The notes under the pieces: model-generated
What the model saw: the letters and a program-made list of their open reading frames with translations, nothing else
Told to the model about the DNA's origin: nothing
Databases searched by the model: none
Program-made: the position numbers and the translations under genes
In this document: positions 42,344 to 51,429 of the stretch, in pieces
How positions within the stretch are numbered: the first letter of the stretch is position 1
Layout of the letters: every line of letters begins with the position of its first letter
DNA from: Niastella sp. OAS944
Lineage (GTDB): Bacteria > Bacteroidota > Bacteroidia > Chitinophagales > Chitinophagaceae
Direction: 5' to 3'
Length of the DNA: 64,000 bases
Assembly (NCBI GenBank): GCA_024809215.1
Contig: JANUBW010000001.1
Span: forward strand, 930,001 to 994,000

Positions 42344-43042
42344 TTAGTGCTTCAACATATCATGCGCATATTGAATACCCAAACCATAAGCACTGCCATA
42401 TTTTTTGAAAAGAGATGTAACCGCTGCATAAGTTTCCTGACGTGCCCAGTCCCTTTGTAATTCAAGAACGTATTGAGTTGCGGTGATGGGCTGCACTCCT
42501 GCCTGTATTAAACGCTGCATAGCCATTGCGTGCGCTTCGTTACTAACACCACCTGATGCGTCTGTAATAACGTATACTTCATAACCTTCTGAAAGGGCTG
42601 ATAAAGCAGGGCCTACAATACAAACCTCTGACCACAAACCACCCATTACAATTTTCTTTTTTCCTTTGGCAACTATGGCATCATGCGCTTTCACATCTTC
42701 CCAGGTATTCATCGTTGTTCTATCAATGTAGTTTTTCGTTTCGGGGTAGAACTCAGTGATCTCAGGGAAAACAGGTCCACTGAAGCTTTTTTCAGCAACA
42801 GTTGTTACAACGGTAGGCACATTGAAGATCTTTGAACCACCGGCTACGAGGCCTACGTTATCACGCAATTCGCCAATGGCAATGCTCTTTGTAGCAAAGG
42901 CCATCTGACCTTCGTAATCGATCAATACCAATGTGTGGTTTGTTGGTGATAGTAAACGTGGCGATGGTTTTTGTGCGTCGGCAGAGGCCGAAAATAATAG
43001 AACAGTAAAGATTGCAGAGATTGCTTTGATCATCTTTTTCAT
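42344..43042 (-). CDS. Exported isochorismatase-like hydrolase (YcaC-like)
   Basis: The 232-residue protein has a signal peptide (MKKMIKAISAIFTVLLFSAS, then ADAQ). The cysteine-hydrolase fold follows: Asp in LVLIDYEGQMAFATKS, Lys in VAKGKKKIVMGGL and the nucleophilic Cys in WSEVCIVGPALSAL. It is the first gene of operon A. It is a paralogue of the cytoplasmic protein at 48508, with long identical runs (SKIFNVPTVVTTV, YDRTMNTWED-like). YcaC-type proteins are usually cytosolic, so the signal peptide is unusual. Confidence 0.85.
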   Translation of the reverse strand: MKKMIKAISAIFTVLLFSASADAQKPSPRLLSPTNHTLVLIDYEGQMAFATKSIAIGELRDNVGLVAGGSKIFNVPTVVTTVAEKSFSGPVFPEITEFYPETKNYIDRTTMNTWEDVKAHDAIVAKGKKKIVMGGLWSEVCIVGPALSALSEGYEVYVITDASGGVSNEAHAMAMQRLIQAGVQPITATQYVLELQRDWARQETYAAVTSLFKKYGSAYGLGIQYAHDMLKH

Positions 43043-43440
43043 GTTTGCTTTTTTAATTATTATATATTCTATTGTTTGAATTGACTATACAAAAATACGT
43101 TTCAGTTAAGGCCAGGTCAATTGACAAATAAAGGCGATCGATGTATATTTCATAGATCATAATAAAACGATCATATACAACCGTATTTGAACAGTACCCA
43201 TCCGGGGTCGTGCCGGTTCTTTCGGCGTATCAATTAAAATCAAACTGAGGATTGTTTTGGAACTCATAAGCGTAATAACTTCACAGCACTGTATCCAAAG
43301 GCTGTGCCCGGATACATAGAATTGATTATCACTATTATGCAGGCTATTAAAATTTTCAGGGGTTACGCTATATCATAAAATTATGATCAACCACAAAAAA
43401 CCATCCCTAATAAGTATTTATGTAACTTCGTAATTTCAGT
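43043..43440. other. Divergent region between operon A and the sigma-54 activator gene
   Basis: No gene is present. A weak -24/-12-like match (GGGCAC-N5-TTGG on the minus strand, about 43294-43308) lies 250 bp upstream of operon A and is too degenerate to call. The rest is AT-rich. Confidence 0.4.
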
Positions 43441-45084
43441 ATGGATAAAAACAGTTTAACCTCTGCATCAAACTCCATAGAGTCATCTGATACGGCGGCA
43501 CAAAAGGTGTTGGAAGCATTGCGACAAAAGGAAAACGAACAGGCGACATTACTTTGCCTGGCCAGCCGTATTGCGGCGGCACGCAATCGGCAGGATTTAG
43601 AGAATATCATTGATGAAGAGATACTTGCTCTCTTTAAAGGCGCCTTTTACACGCTTTGCCTTTTGCATGACGACAAACAAACCCACTTTCCTTTTTTGGG
43701 CAGCAACACAATGCCTGGGGAAAATAATCCGGTGAACGACGGCATTTTTGATGTTGCTCTTTCCTCCACAATTCCTTTGGTTTTTAAAATAACAGATCTT
43801 GTTAAGCGCAACAATACGCCATCTTATATTCTTCATTGGCAGCAAATGGGCATCGAAGAGTTAATGCTTGTAAGAATTATCAATGGAAACGAGCATAAAG
43901 GAGTTTTGTTTTTGTATGCAGAAAAACCATTGTCTTTTTTAAACAGCCAGTTTGGTTTATTCGCAGGAATGGCTGATCTGTTGGGAACCGGTATCTGTAA
44001 TGTGCTGGCAAATGAAAAGATAGAGCGGCAGCTGGAAGAAATTAACCAATATAAACAGCAACTGGAAAAAGAAAATTTTCTTCTTTTGGAAGAACAAAGA
44101 TCGAATAATGGCTTCGCTAATCTGATTGGGGGATCAATAGAAATACAAAAAGTATATCGCCTCATTTCGCAGGTTGCCGCTTCAGACGCCACCGTTTTGG
44201 TGTTGGGGGAAACAGGTACGGGCAAAGAACTGGTAGCAAGAGCATTGCATGAAGCATCGCCCCGCAAAGAAAAATTAATGGTTAAAGTGAATTGTGCAGC
44301 TATGCCTGCAAACCTGATCGAAAGTGAGCTGTTTGGTCATGAGAAGGGCAGTTTCACCGGCGCACTGGAGCGTCGGATCGGAAAGTTTGAACTAGCCAAT
44401 AACAGTACGATTTTTCTTGACGAAATAGGTGAGCTGCCACTCGAATTACAGTCAAAATTACTTCGGGCCATCCAGGAAAAAGAAATTGAACGTATCGGCG
44501 GCAGAGCAACCATTAAAGTGAATGTTCGCATTATCGCTGCTACGAACAGGGACCTCGAAAAAGAAGTAGCAGCTAACCGGTTCCGCAATGACCTGTTTTA
44601 CCGGCTGAATGTTTTTCCCATTTCGTTACCACCGTTACGCAAACGAACGGAGGATATTCCAGCCCTGGTTTCCTATTTTATTGAACGCTTTGCCAGAAAT
44701 TCGGGAAAGAATATAGTTAATATATCGCATAAGGCGCTTGAAAAATTAATGAACTATTCCTGGCCTGGTAATATCCGCGAGTTGGAGCATCTCATTGAAC
44801 GTACAGTTTTGCTCACCAATTCAACCACCATCAAAGAAGTTCAGCTTCCCGAAAAAAGACACAGTGCATTAACAGCCAATTCAGGTGAATTCCATATTCG
44901 ACCATTGGCCGACATTGAGCGGGAATATATTCTGAAAGCTATAAAAATGTCGCGGGGAAAAATCTCAGGTCCTAATGGCGCTGCGGCGAAACTGGAATTG
45001 CCCTCTACTACCCTGATATCCAAAATGCAAAAACTGGGAATAAAAAAAGAGCACTTTATTGACCGGAACGGCGCCGGCGAATAG
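43441..45084 (+). CDS. Sigma-54-dependent transcriptional activator with GAF-like sensor and Fis-type HTH
   Basis: The 547-residue protein has an N-terminal GAF-like sensor (about 30-195) and a coiled linker (about 195-222). The AAA+ core shows Walker A GETGTGKE at 256-263, the sigma-54 contact loop GSFTGA at 303-308 and Walker [11 protein letters not shown] near 325-333. A Fis-type HTH lies at the C-terminus (about 510-540, [21 protein letters not shown]). The sensor differs from receiver-type activators, so a small ligand is likely. It lies between operons A and B and is the natural regulator of both. The best -24/-12 promoter candidate is before operon B (49168-49183). Confidence 0.9.
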   Translation: MDKNSLTSASNSIESSDTAAQKVLEALRQKENEQATLLCLASRIAAARNRQDLENIIDEEILALFKGAFYTLCLLHDDKQTHFPFLGSNTMPGENNPVNDGIFDVALSSTIPLVFKITDLVKRNNTPSYILHWQQMGIEELMLVRIINGNEHKGVLFLYAEKPLSFLNSQFGLFAGMADLLGTGICNVLANEKIERQLEEINQYKQQLEKENFLLLEEQRSNNGFANLIGGSIEIQKVYRLISQVAASDATVLVLGETGTGKELVARALHEASPRKEKLMVKVNCAAMPANLIESELFGHEKGSFTGALERRIGKFELANNSTIFLDEIGELPLELQSKLLRAIQEKEIERIGGRATIKVNVRIIAATNRDLEKEVAANRFRNDLFYRLNVFPISLPPLRKRTEDIPALVSYFIERFARNSGKNIVNISHKALEKLMNYSWPGNIRELEHLIERTVLLTNSTTIKEVQLPEKRHSALTANSGEFHIRPLADIEREYILKAIKMSRGKISGPNGAAAKLELPSTTLISKMQKLGIKKEHFIDRNGAGE

Positions 45085-45102
45085 TGCTCCTTACCTTCCT
45101 GG

Positions 45103-45822
45103 CTACTTTTGATTTACAGGTGTTTCAATGATCAGGAATTCGCTTTCTTCCCTGCATGTTATCTCAATGTGACTGGCATCCCAAATGCCCAATGCATCGC
45201 GGGTTGATACCGGAATGTTATTAATACCGATGTGTCCGCTTATTACAAATACGAACACACATGTATTTTCTTTATTGAAATTATGCCGAACTATCTCATT
45301 CTGATCAAACCATCCTAATATTAAACGGGCGTTCTGGTTGATCCAACAATGTTTTAATCCTTCTTCACCCGAAACAATGGTAGTTAACTTATTCTTCCTG
45401 CCTTCTGCCGGAAAACTTCTCTGTTGATACCGGGGTATTATATTTTGTTGTTTAGGCTGTATCCAGATCTGCAGGAAATTTACATCCTCGTTGCCAATAT
45501 TATATTCTTCATGCCGTAAACCACTTCCTGCACTCATGATCTGAACACCACCGGGTTCTATAACCGTGCTGTATCCCATGGAATCTTTATGATTCATTTT
45601 CCCTTTTAATAAAATGGAAATGATCTCCATGTTAATATGCGGGTGAACGCCAAACCCCTTTCCCGGCTCAACAAAATCGTCGTTGAAAGCTACCAGGGTA
45701 CCGAATGCACTTTTTAAGGGATGGTAGTAATCACTGAAACTGAAATAAAAATTGCTTTTTAACCAACCAATATCCTTGATGCCTCTGTCTTCTTTATTAA
45801 ACCGGTGAAAATTCATAGTCAC
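45103..45822 (-). CDS. Pirin family protein
   Basis: The 239-residue bicupin has the pirin signatures: GFGVHPHINMEIISILLKGKMNHKDSMG (metal ligands His-His-His-Glu region) and GGVQIMSAGSGLRHEEYNIG. Members act as iron-binding redox sensors or quercetin-type dioxygenases. It is the last gene of operon B, 39 bp after the YoaK gene. Confidence 0.9.
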   Translation of the reverse strand: MTMNFHRFNKEDRGIKDIGWLKSNFYFSFSDYYHPLKSAFGTLVAFNDDFVEPGKGFGVHPHINMEIISILLKGKMNHKDSMGYSTVIEPGGVQIMSAGSGLRHEEYNIGNEDVNFLQIWIQPKQQNIIPRYQQRSFPAEGRKNKLTTIVSGEEGLKHCWINQNARLILGWFDQNEIVRHNFNKENTCVFVFVISGHIGINNIPVSTRDALGIWDASHIEITCREESEFLIIETPVNQK

Positions 45823-45861
45823 GTTTTTGTTGAAGGTTTATAATCTTATTGATAAAGCAAA

Positions 45862-46557
45862 TCATTTTTTTACAGCAAATTCGGCGGATTCTCCCTGTAA
45901 GTAACAAATTACGATAGCTACCCCTGGTACGATAATAGCACTTAACCCGAGCCATTTTGATAACATTGCACCGATAACGCAACCGGCCAGGAATCCTCCG
46001 ATAGTAATTAATTGTTTTTTAAAACTCGCCCATGACAACCCATCTCCGGTTATTCCTTTACGTATCAAATTGCCCATATCCAATGAAGCCTGCGTTACAT
46101 TTCCGGTCATCATGGTAGTTGGACCGAACGTTTCTTTTGCATATAATTTTCCAAATGCATTTTGTAAACCCATGCCCAACACTGAAACCAAAACGGCAAA
46201 ATAAACAATCGCTTTTTCATCAATTCCTTTTATCATCGGAAGTAAAAAAGCGGCTATTCCGACAAATATCAAAATTATACCTTCCGTATACAATATCCTG
46301 TATTTACGCTGCGATCTTTCGGCCAGCCAGCCACCCATCATAACTGCCACAACAAAAACAGGGAAAGTGAGCAGCTTGAGCCAGGAAGACATACTATTAG
46401 TTTCTGTAACAACCTGGGCTGCAAACACGATGAAGTTTCCGGTAACATGCGCCGAAAAAATGTTATCTCCTGCAACAAATGTGGCGGTATCGCAAAAGCC
46501 TGCGACCCAGGCAAGCAAAAATGTAACCCAGTTAATACTATGCTGTTGCTCTATCAT
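45862..46557 (-). CDS. YoaK (DUF1275) family membrane protein
   Basis: The 231-residue protein has six predicted membrane helices and DUF1275 landmarks: AGFCDTATFVAGDNIFSAHVTGNF and GLQNAFGKLYAKETFGPTTMMTGNVTQ. I start at the ATG at 46557 (MIEQQHSINWVTF), because upstream codons to 46623 overlap the previous gene and look non-coding. A GAAGAAAC purine stretch lies before this ATG. It is 30 bp after the amidohydrolase stop, in operon B. Function of DUF1275 is unknown, possibly small-molecule transport. Confidence 0.85.
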   Translation of the reverse strand: MIEQQHSINWVTFLLAWVAGFCDTATFVAGDNIFSAHVTGNFIVFAAQVVTETNSMSSWLKLLTFPVFVVAVMMGGWLAERSQRKYRILYTEGIILIFVGIAAFLLPMIKGIDEKAIVYFAVLVSVLGMGLQNAFGKLYAKETFGPTTMMTGNVTQASLDMGNLIRKGITGDGLSWASFKKQLITIGGFLAGCVIGAMLSKWLGLSAIIVPGVAIVICYLQGESAEFAVKK

Positions 46558-46586
46558 GTTTCTTCGTTTTATGTTTGTAACATCCT

Positions 46587-48485
46587 TTAAAATGCAAAAC
46601 AGGAACATCCCAAAGCACCCCAAAAAGCGGTGTAATTGTTTATGGGAACATTGCTCAGTCGTGCACTGTCATGGTCGTGACCATGAATATTACAGCTTCC
46701 GGCGCAACAATGCACATGAGCTGTAACTGAAGATCCATCGCTAAAGCCCTTATTACCTGTTGTTCCCGGTTTTTGCGTTTTTGTCGCAGAATAATATCCA
46801 CCATGGCGGCTTACCGGCGACCAATCGGGCAGAACAGGGATGGCAGGCGGGGCATAGTCAGCAAATTCTTCTTTTGCATATACTATCTTTCCGCCAACAA
46901 TGGTGAGCACCGATTCAATAGACTTGATGGCCTCATCCCCTACCTCGAAATAATCGGAATCGAGTACAGCCAGATCGGCCAGTTGTCCGGCTTTAATGGC
47001 CCCTTTTACATCCTGTTCAGAAGAGAACCAGGCGCTTCCCCTGGTAAACAGCTCCATTGCCGTTTCCCTGCTCAGTTTGTTCGCGTCTCCATATAGCTGC
47101 AATCCACCAACTGTTTTACCTGCCGACAACCAATACAACGCAACCCAGGGGTTGTAACTACTAACCCGGGTAGCATCGGTACCTGCGCCCACAGGAACAC
47201 CGGCCTGCAGCATACGTTTCACAGGTGGTGTATGTGCTGCTGCTGTTGCGCCGTATCTGTTCGAAAAATATTCTCCCTGAAAAGCCATGCGGCTTTGTAT
47301 GGCTATTCCGCCGCCGAGCGCTTTTACCCGATCGATATTCCGCTCATCGATCGTTTCTGCATGATCAAAGATCCAGGGTAACCCATCGAAAGGAATATCC
47401 CTGTTCACTTTTTCAAAAACATGTAGAAAGCGGGTAATACTTTCATTATAGGTAGCATGTAACCGAAAAGGCCAGCGATGCTCCACTAATAACCGAACCA
47501 CTCTCTCCAACTCTTCTTCCATAATTTCAGGTAGATCGGGACGCGGCTGCACAAAATCTTCAAAGTCTGCAGCAGAAAAGACCAGCATTTCACCAGCGCC
47601 ATTGTGACGGTACATATTATCACCCTGGTGCAATTTTACCGATTGCGTCCAGTGTTTAAAATCTTCCAGTTCCTGTTTCGGTCGTTGGGTAAATAAATTA
47701 TAAGCGATCCTCACAGTGAGTTGTTTTCTTTCATTCAATTCATTGACGACCTGATAGTCATCGGGATAATTTTGAAAGCCGCCGCCGGCATCTATTACAC
47801 TGGTAATTCCAAATCTATTTAACTCGGTCATAAAATGGCGGGTTGAGTTTACCTGATGTTCGAAAGGAAGCTTTGGTCCCTTTGCCAGAGTAGAATACAG
47901 AATAAGCGCATTTGGGCTTGCCAGTATTAAACCGGTAGGTTCGCCATGGGTGTTCTTTTGAATTTGCCCGCCCGGTGGCGCCGGAGTGTCTTTTGTAAAA
48001 CCCACCGCACGAATAGCCGCCCGGTTTAATAAAGCGCGATCATAGAGGTGCATAATAAAAACAGGGGTATCGGGCGCTATCTCATTGAGCTCATCGAGTG
48101 TAGGCATTCTTTTTTCTGCAAACTGATGTTCAGTCCATCCACCTACCACGCGCACCCATTGGGGAGAAGGCGTTATGGCCACCTGGTCCTTCAACATCCG
48201 TAGCGCATCTGCCAATGAGGGAACGCCGTCCCAGCGGAGTTCGAGGTTATAATTCAACCCACCGCGTATAAGGTGCGTATGGGAATCGATCAACCCCGGA
48301 ATGGTACGCTTTCCTTTCAGGTCAATACCGGTAGTTCCTTCGCCATAATAATTATTGTAAATAGCGGCATCATCACCCACAGCGATAAATTTTCCATCCT
48401 GTATAGCGACGGCTGTAGCAAACGGAATATTCGGATCAACTGTATGGATCTTACCATTGTACAGGACCATATCTGCTTTTCTCAT
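46587..48485 (-). CDS. Cytoplasmic YtcJ-like amidohydrolase with Cys/His-rich tail
   Basis: The 632-residue protein lacks a signal peptide but otherwise matches the exported paralogue at 40490, with the same metal motifs (LIDSHTHLIRGG, LHATYNESITRF, GAGTDATRVSSYNPW). The paralogue ends just after the shared WSPV-GGY-Y motif. This protein continues about 60 residues with TAHVHCCAGSCNIHGHDHD and a second CSC near the end. The tail's Cys and His clusters suggest metal binding. It is the second gene of operon B, 22 bp after the isochorismatase-like gene. Confidence 0.85.
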   Translation of the reverse strand: MRKADMVLYNGKIHTVDPNIPFATAVAIQDGKFIAVGDDAAIYNNYYGEGTTGIDLKGKRTIPGLIDSHTHLIRGGLNYNLELRWDGVPSLADALRMLKDQVAITPSPQWVRVVGGWTEHQFAEKRMPTLDELNEIAPDTPVFIMHLYDRALLNRAAIRAVGFTKDTPAPPGGQIQKNTHGEPTGLILASPNALILYSTLAKGPKLPFEHQVNSTRHFMTELNRFGITSVIDAGGGFQNYPDDYQVVNELNERKQLTVRIAYNLFTQRPKQELEDFKHWTQSVKLHQGDNMYRHNGAGEMLVFSAADFEDFVQPRPDLPEIMEEELERVVRLLVEHRWPFRLHATYNESITRFLHVFEKVNRDIPFDGLPWIFDHAETIDERNIDRVKALGGGIAIQSRMAFQGEYFSNRYGATAAAHTPPVKRMLQAGVPVGAGTDATRVSSYNPWVALYWLSAGKTVGGLQLYGDANKLSRETAMELFTRGSAWFSSEQDVKGAIKAGQLADLAVLDSDYFEVGDEAIKSIESVLTIVGGKIVYAKEEFADYAPPAIPVLPDWSPVSRHGGYYSATKTQKPGTTGNKGFSDGSSVTAHVHCCAGSCNIHGHDHDSARLSNVPINNYTAFWGALGCSCFAF

Positions 48486-48507
48486 AACAGTAGTTTAAGT
48501 TTTGCAT

Positions 48508-49140
48508 TTAGTGTTTCAGCATGTTATGTGCATAGTGAATTCCGATACCATATGAGCCGCCATATTTTTTGATCAGGTTAGTTACAGCTACATAACTTTC
48601 CTGCCGCGACCAATCTCTTTGCAATTCCAGCAGGTACTGAATAGATGTGATTGGTATTACACCTGCCTGTACCATTCGTTGTATAGAGCGTTCATGCGCC
48701 TCAGTACTTACATCACCGCAGGCATCGGTAATTACATACACGGTGTAACCTTCCTCCAATGCAGAAAGAGCAGGAAACACAATACATACACTCGTCCACA
48801 GGCCGGCCATTACCAGCTTCTTTTTCCCTTTAGCAACAATGGCATTATAGGCAGCTTCATCTTCCCATGTATTCATACTGGTACGATCTATATAACCGGA
48901 AGTTTCATGCGGGTAAAATTCTTCAATTTCCGGGAACACGGGACCTGAAAATGTTTGCTCTGTAACAGTAGTTACAACAGTTGGTACGTTGAAAATTTTG
49001 GAGGCGCCGGCGATTATCGCTGTATTTGTTCTGAGTTCGCTTAGTGCAATACTTTTAGTGGCAAAGCCCATCTGGCCTTCAAAGTCAATTAATACAAGAG
49101 CGTGATTGTCGGGTGATAATAAGCTTGGAGACGGTTTCAT
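48508..49140 (-). CDS. Cytoplasmic isochorismatase-like hydrolase (YcaC-like)
   Basis: The 210-residue protein starts MKPSPSLLSPDNHALVLIDF. It carries the cysteine-hydrolase triad: Asp in LVLIDFEGQM, Lys in VAKGKKKLVMAGL and Cys in TSVCIVFPAL. It lacks the signal peptide of its paralogue at 42344, but the mature sequences are closely similar throughout. It is the first gene of operon B. A -24/-12-type promoter candidate lies about 28-43 bp upstream. Confidence 0.9.
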   Translation of the reverse strand: MKPSPSLLSPDNHALVLIDFEGQMGFATKSIALSELRTNTAIIAGASKIFNVPTVVTTVTEQTFSGPVFPEIEEFYPHETSGYIDRTSMNTWEDEAAYNAIVAKGKKKLVMAGLWTSVCIVFPALSALEEGYTVYVITDACGDVSTEAHERSIQRMVQAGVIPITSIQYLLELQRDWSRQESYVAVTNLIKKYGGSYGIGIHYAHNMLKH

Positions 49141-49167
49141 AATCTTTACATTATTTGGTATAGGATA

Positions 49168-49183
49168 GTCAACAAAAGTGCCA
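49168..49183 (-). promoter_or_regulatory. Candidate sigma-54 (-24/-12) promoter of operon B
   Basis: On the minus strand TGGCAC is separated by 5 bp from TTGAC. The consensus is TGGCAC-N5-TTGC; the only key mismatch is A for C after TTG. The -12 element lies 28 bp from the start codon, leaving a short 5' UTR. A sigma-54 activator gene is encoded 4 kb away between the two paralogous operons. Confidence 0.5.
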
Positions 49184-49308
49184 TCCTTTATATGAGTGAT
49201 TATGAAACTGTTATAAAAAGAGAAAAGAAAAACAAGTTACGATATATCGTATTTTTATGAAGGATGTTCGATAATTTAACGTAACTCGTACACCGAATAC
49301 ACATAAAA

Positions 49309-49845
49309 TTACCCAAACAAATCGCCCGGCTGTGGCCCTTTCTTTATTTCTTTCATCACCACCGCATGCTCTTTAATTTTTCCTGTTTCATCAATATGCT
49401 TAACGGTGATATCGTCCGCAACCAAAACCTCGGCAATCAGTTTCGTTCTATGACAATGTGCAGGATCTCTTTCGCTACACATGATGGCTACATTCAGATC
49501 TTTTTGATAGGCCGTTTTTAGACGCTCGATGCCTTTTTTAAAATAGTCTTTGGTTTTCACTTTTTCATAATCGATGCGCCCTTCGCTATCATAACAGGAC
49601 GCATCCTTTGGCCGCCCGCCCAATTCATCGCCCATAAAAACATACCTGATACCGTTTTCTTCTAAAAACAGCTTCAGGGTACGCTGGTTGAACTGGAGAT
49701 GGAACCTTGAAAATGGCTGCGAGCGAACATCTATCAAATACTCAATGCCAAATGCCTGCAACAAGGCTAAAAAACTGTCTGCCTCACGGCTGCCGTGGCC
49801 AATGGTATATAATGGCTTTTTTTCCACTAATACAATGTAAGGCAA
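49309..49845 (-). CDS. DUF488 family protein
   Basis: The 178-residue cytosolic protein matches DUF488: YTIGHGSREADSFLALL and YLIDVRSQPFSRF at the N-terminus, then GDELGGRPKDASCY and the conserved cysteine motif IMCSERDPAHCHR near residue 125. Family function is unknown. It is preceded by a terminator of the downstream oxidoreductase gene and is monocistronic. Confidence 0.9.
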   Translation of the reverse strand: MPYIVLVEKKPLYTIGHGSREADSFLALLQAFGIEYLIDVRSQPFSRFHLQFNQRTLKLFLEENGIRYVFMGDELGGRPKDASCYDSEGRIDYEKVKTKDYFKKGIERLKTAYQKDLNVAIMCSERDPAHCHRTKLIAEVLVADDITVKHIDETGKIKEHAVVMKEIKKGPQPGDLFG

Positions 49846-49868
49846 TTCTTATACCTGTATAAATAAAA

Positions 49869-49896
49869 AAACGCCCCGGCTACACCAGGACGCTTT
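49869..49896 (-). terminator. Terminator of the F420-reductase-like gene
   Basis: Read on the minus strand GCGTCCTGG pairs with CCGGGGCGT (with G-U pairs) and ends in a T-run, shortly after the stop at 49912. Confidence 0.7.
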
Positions 49897-49911
49897 ACTT
49901 ATATTTCCCTA

Positions 49912-50586
49912 CTAAAGCGCTACCTTCTCCCCTACCTTCTCTTTCGCCTCTTCCAGCGTAACCGTTTTACCCAATGCGCCAAACTCATGCAGATCGCCAA
50001 ACACTTCAATACGTATCGACTGATCGAGCGCTCCTACGCGAAACGGTGCAAATCCACTGTCGAGTATCAATGATTCAATAGCTTCATTAATGCTGGTATC
50101 GTCTGTTGCATAAAAAAGTACCTGCGCTGGTTGCTGATGGGCTGCATTGGCCAAGGTAGCTGCACCCAGGGTACCTAACACTTTTGCGAGTTTTGCACCT
50201 TTGGGTAACAAGCCAGCTATTATTTGCCCCGCAGATTCCTGCTCACCTATTATTTTAGCAAATCCGCCTTTTCCGTCTGGTGCAATAGGGTTCGATGGAT
50301 CGATGATGATCTTTCCCTGTAGTGCTTCTGCATACTGAACTAAGAATTCTTTAATAGTGCTGAACCATATCGACAATACAACAATATCGGCCTCTTTGAT
50401 TGCTTCGTCAATAGTTAATACCCGTGCCAGCTTGCCCAGCTTGCCTGCGAATTCCTGGGCTTTTGACAATGTTCTGCCCGCAACAATTACCGGGCGATTT
50501 CCTTTTACCAGGTTGGTAGCTACTACCTGTCCAATGTTTCCTAAACCTATAACTGCGATCTTCAAATTTGATGCTGTTTGTGTCAT
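49912..50586 (-). CDS. NADP-binding F420-reductase-like oxidoreductase
   Basis: The 224-residue protein has a Rossmann nucleotide loop IAVIGLGNIGQVVATNL at about 9-25 and an NADP-type basic residue in VIVAGRTLSKAQEF. The ADIVVLSIWFSTIKEFL and IIDPSNPIAPDG motifs are typical of the NADPH-dependent F420 reductase / YqcG-like family. Bacteroidota lack F420 generally, so the physiological acceptor is probably another. A Crp/Fnr gene lies immediately upstream. Confidence 0.8.
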   Translation of the reverse strand: MTQTASNLKIAVIGLGNIGQVVATNLVKGNRPVIVAGRTLSKAQEFAGKLGKLARVLTIDEAIKEADIVVLSIWFSTIKEFLVQYAEALQGKIIIDPSNPIAPDGKGGFAKIIGEQESAGQIIAGLLPKGAKLAKVLGTLGAATLANAAHQQPAQVLFYATDDTSINEAIESLILDSGFAPFRVGALDQSIRIEVFGDLHEFGALGKTVTLEEAKEKVGEKVAL

Positions 50587-50684
50587 AACTAAGTTGATTT
50601 AATAGTTTCAATTGATGACACAAATTTCATCACAAATGGATACTGTCCCCAATGACCTGGTTTAAGAAAAAGTATTGATCTGGT

Positions 50685-51293
50685 TTAAGATTTTGACTTT
50701 GGCGGTTTGCTTAGCCGGTTCCTTAACCGGCTTAAGAATTCGGGTGTAATGCCTAAATAAGCGGCTATCTGCACCTGTGCCAGGCGGTTTGAAAGATCGG
50801 GGTAATTATCGAGGAACGACTTATAACGTTCTTCGGCCGTAGAGCTGAAATTTTGCAGCAGACGTTGCTGTAATCTTACATAGCTATTTTCAATCAACAC
50901 CCTGAAGATGCGGTGAAATTTTTGCGCATCGGTATATAAAGTAATAAGATCGTCGCGGGTAATTTGTAACACCACGGTGTCTTCCAATGCATCGATATTT
51001 AAAGCGGAAGGATGGATGCCATGAAAACTGCCGAGGTCGTTGATCCAGTTATTTTCAGCAGCAAACCGCAAAATATGGGTATTGCCCTGGTCGTCTATTT
51101 TGTACATGCGTAGGCAACCACGCACCACAAAGTTCATATTGGTGCATATATCACCTTCCTGTAATACATATTGCCGCTTGCGGTACAACCGGTGATGAAA
51201 TTTCTGCTTCACCAACTCCTTTTCATCTTTCGACAAGGCGATCATCTGGTTAAAATAACTGATCAATACATCAATGGAATCCTGTGCGGGCAT
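50685..51293 (-). CDS. Crp/Fnr family transcriptional regulator
   Basis: The 202-residue protein has an N-terminal cyclic-nucleotide-binding-like jelly roll (YRKRQYVLQEGDICTNMNFVV, GCLRMYKIDDQGNTHILRFA) and a C-terminal winged HTH (AQVQIAAYLGITPEFLSRLR). Bacteroidota members of this type (RprY/Crp-like) often regulate adjacent oxidoreductase genes, and the F420-reductase-like gene lies 98 bp downstream on the same strand. The ligand is not evident. Confidence 0.85.
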   Translation of the reverse strand: MPAQDSIDVLISYFNQMIALSKDEKELVKQKFHHRLYRKRQYVLQEGDICTNMNFVVRGCLRMYKIDDQGNTHILRFAAENNWINDLGSFHGIHPSALNIDALEDTVVLQITRDDLITLYTDAQKFHRIFRVLIENSYVRLQQRLLQNFSSTAEERYKSFLDNYPDLSNRLAQVQIAAYLGITPEFLSRLRNRLSKPPKSKS

Positions 51294-51330
51294 AGTTTCT
51301 TTTTGACAGGGTCAAATATAGCAATTAAAA

Positions 51331-51357
51331 AAGCGTCCCGACAAAATCGGGACGCTT
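51331..51357 (-). terminator. Terminator of the FN3-like gene
   Basis: AAGCGTCCCGA pairs with TCGGGACGCTT around a 5-nt loop and is followed on the minus strand by a T-run, 73 bp past the stop at 51430. Confidence 0.85.
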
Positions 51358-51429
51358 GAGCAAGAGTATTGCTACCCTTTGTTGCGACAGGTATGCTTTA
51401 CCACTATCACAATTCCACTCAGCAATTGT

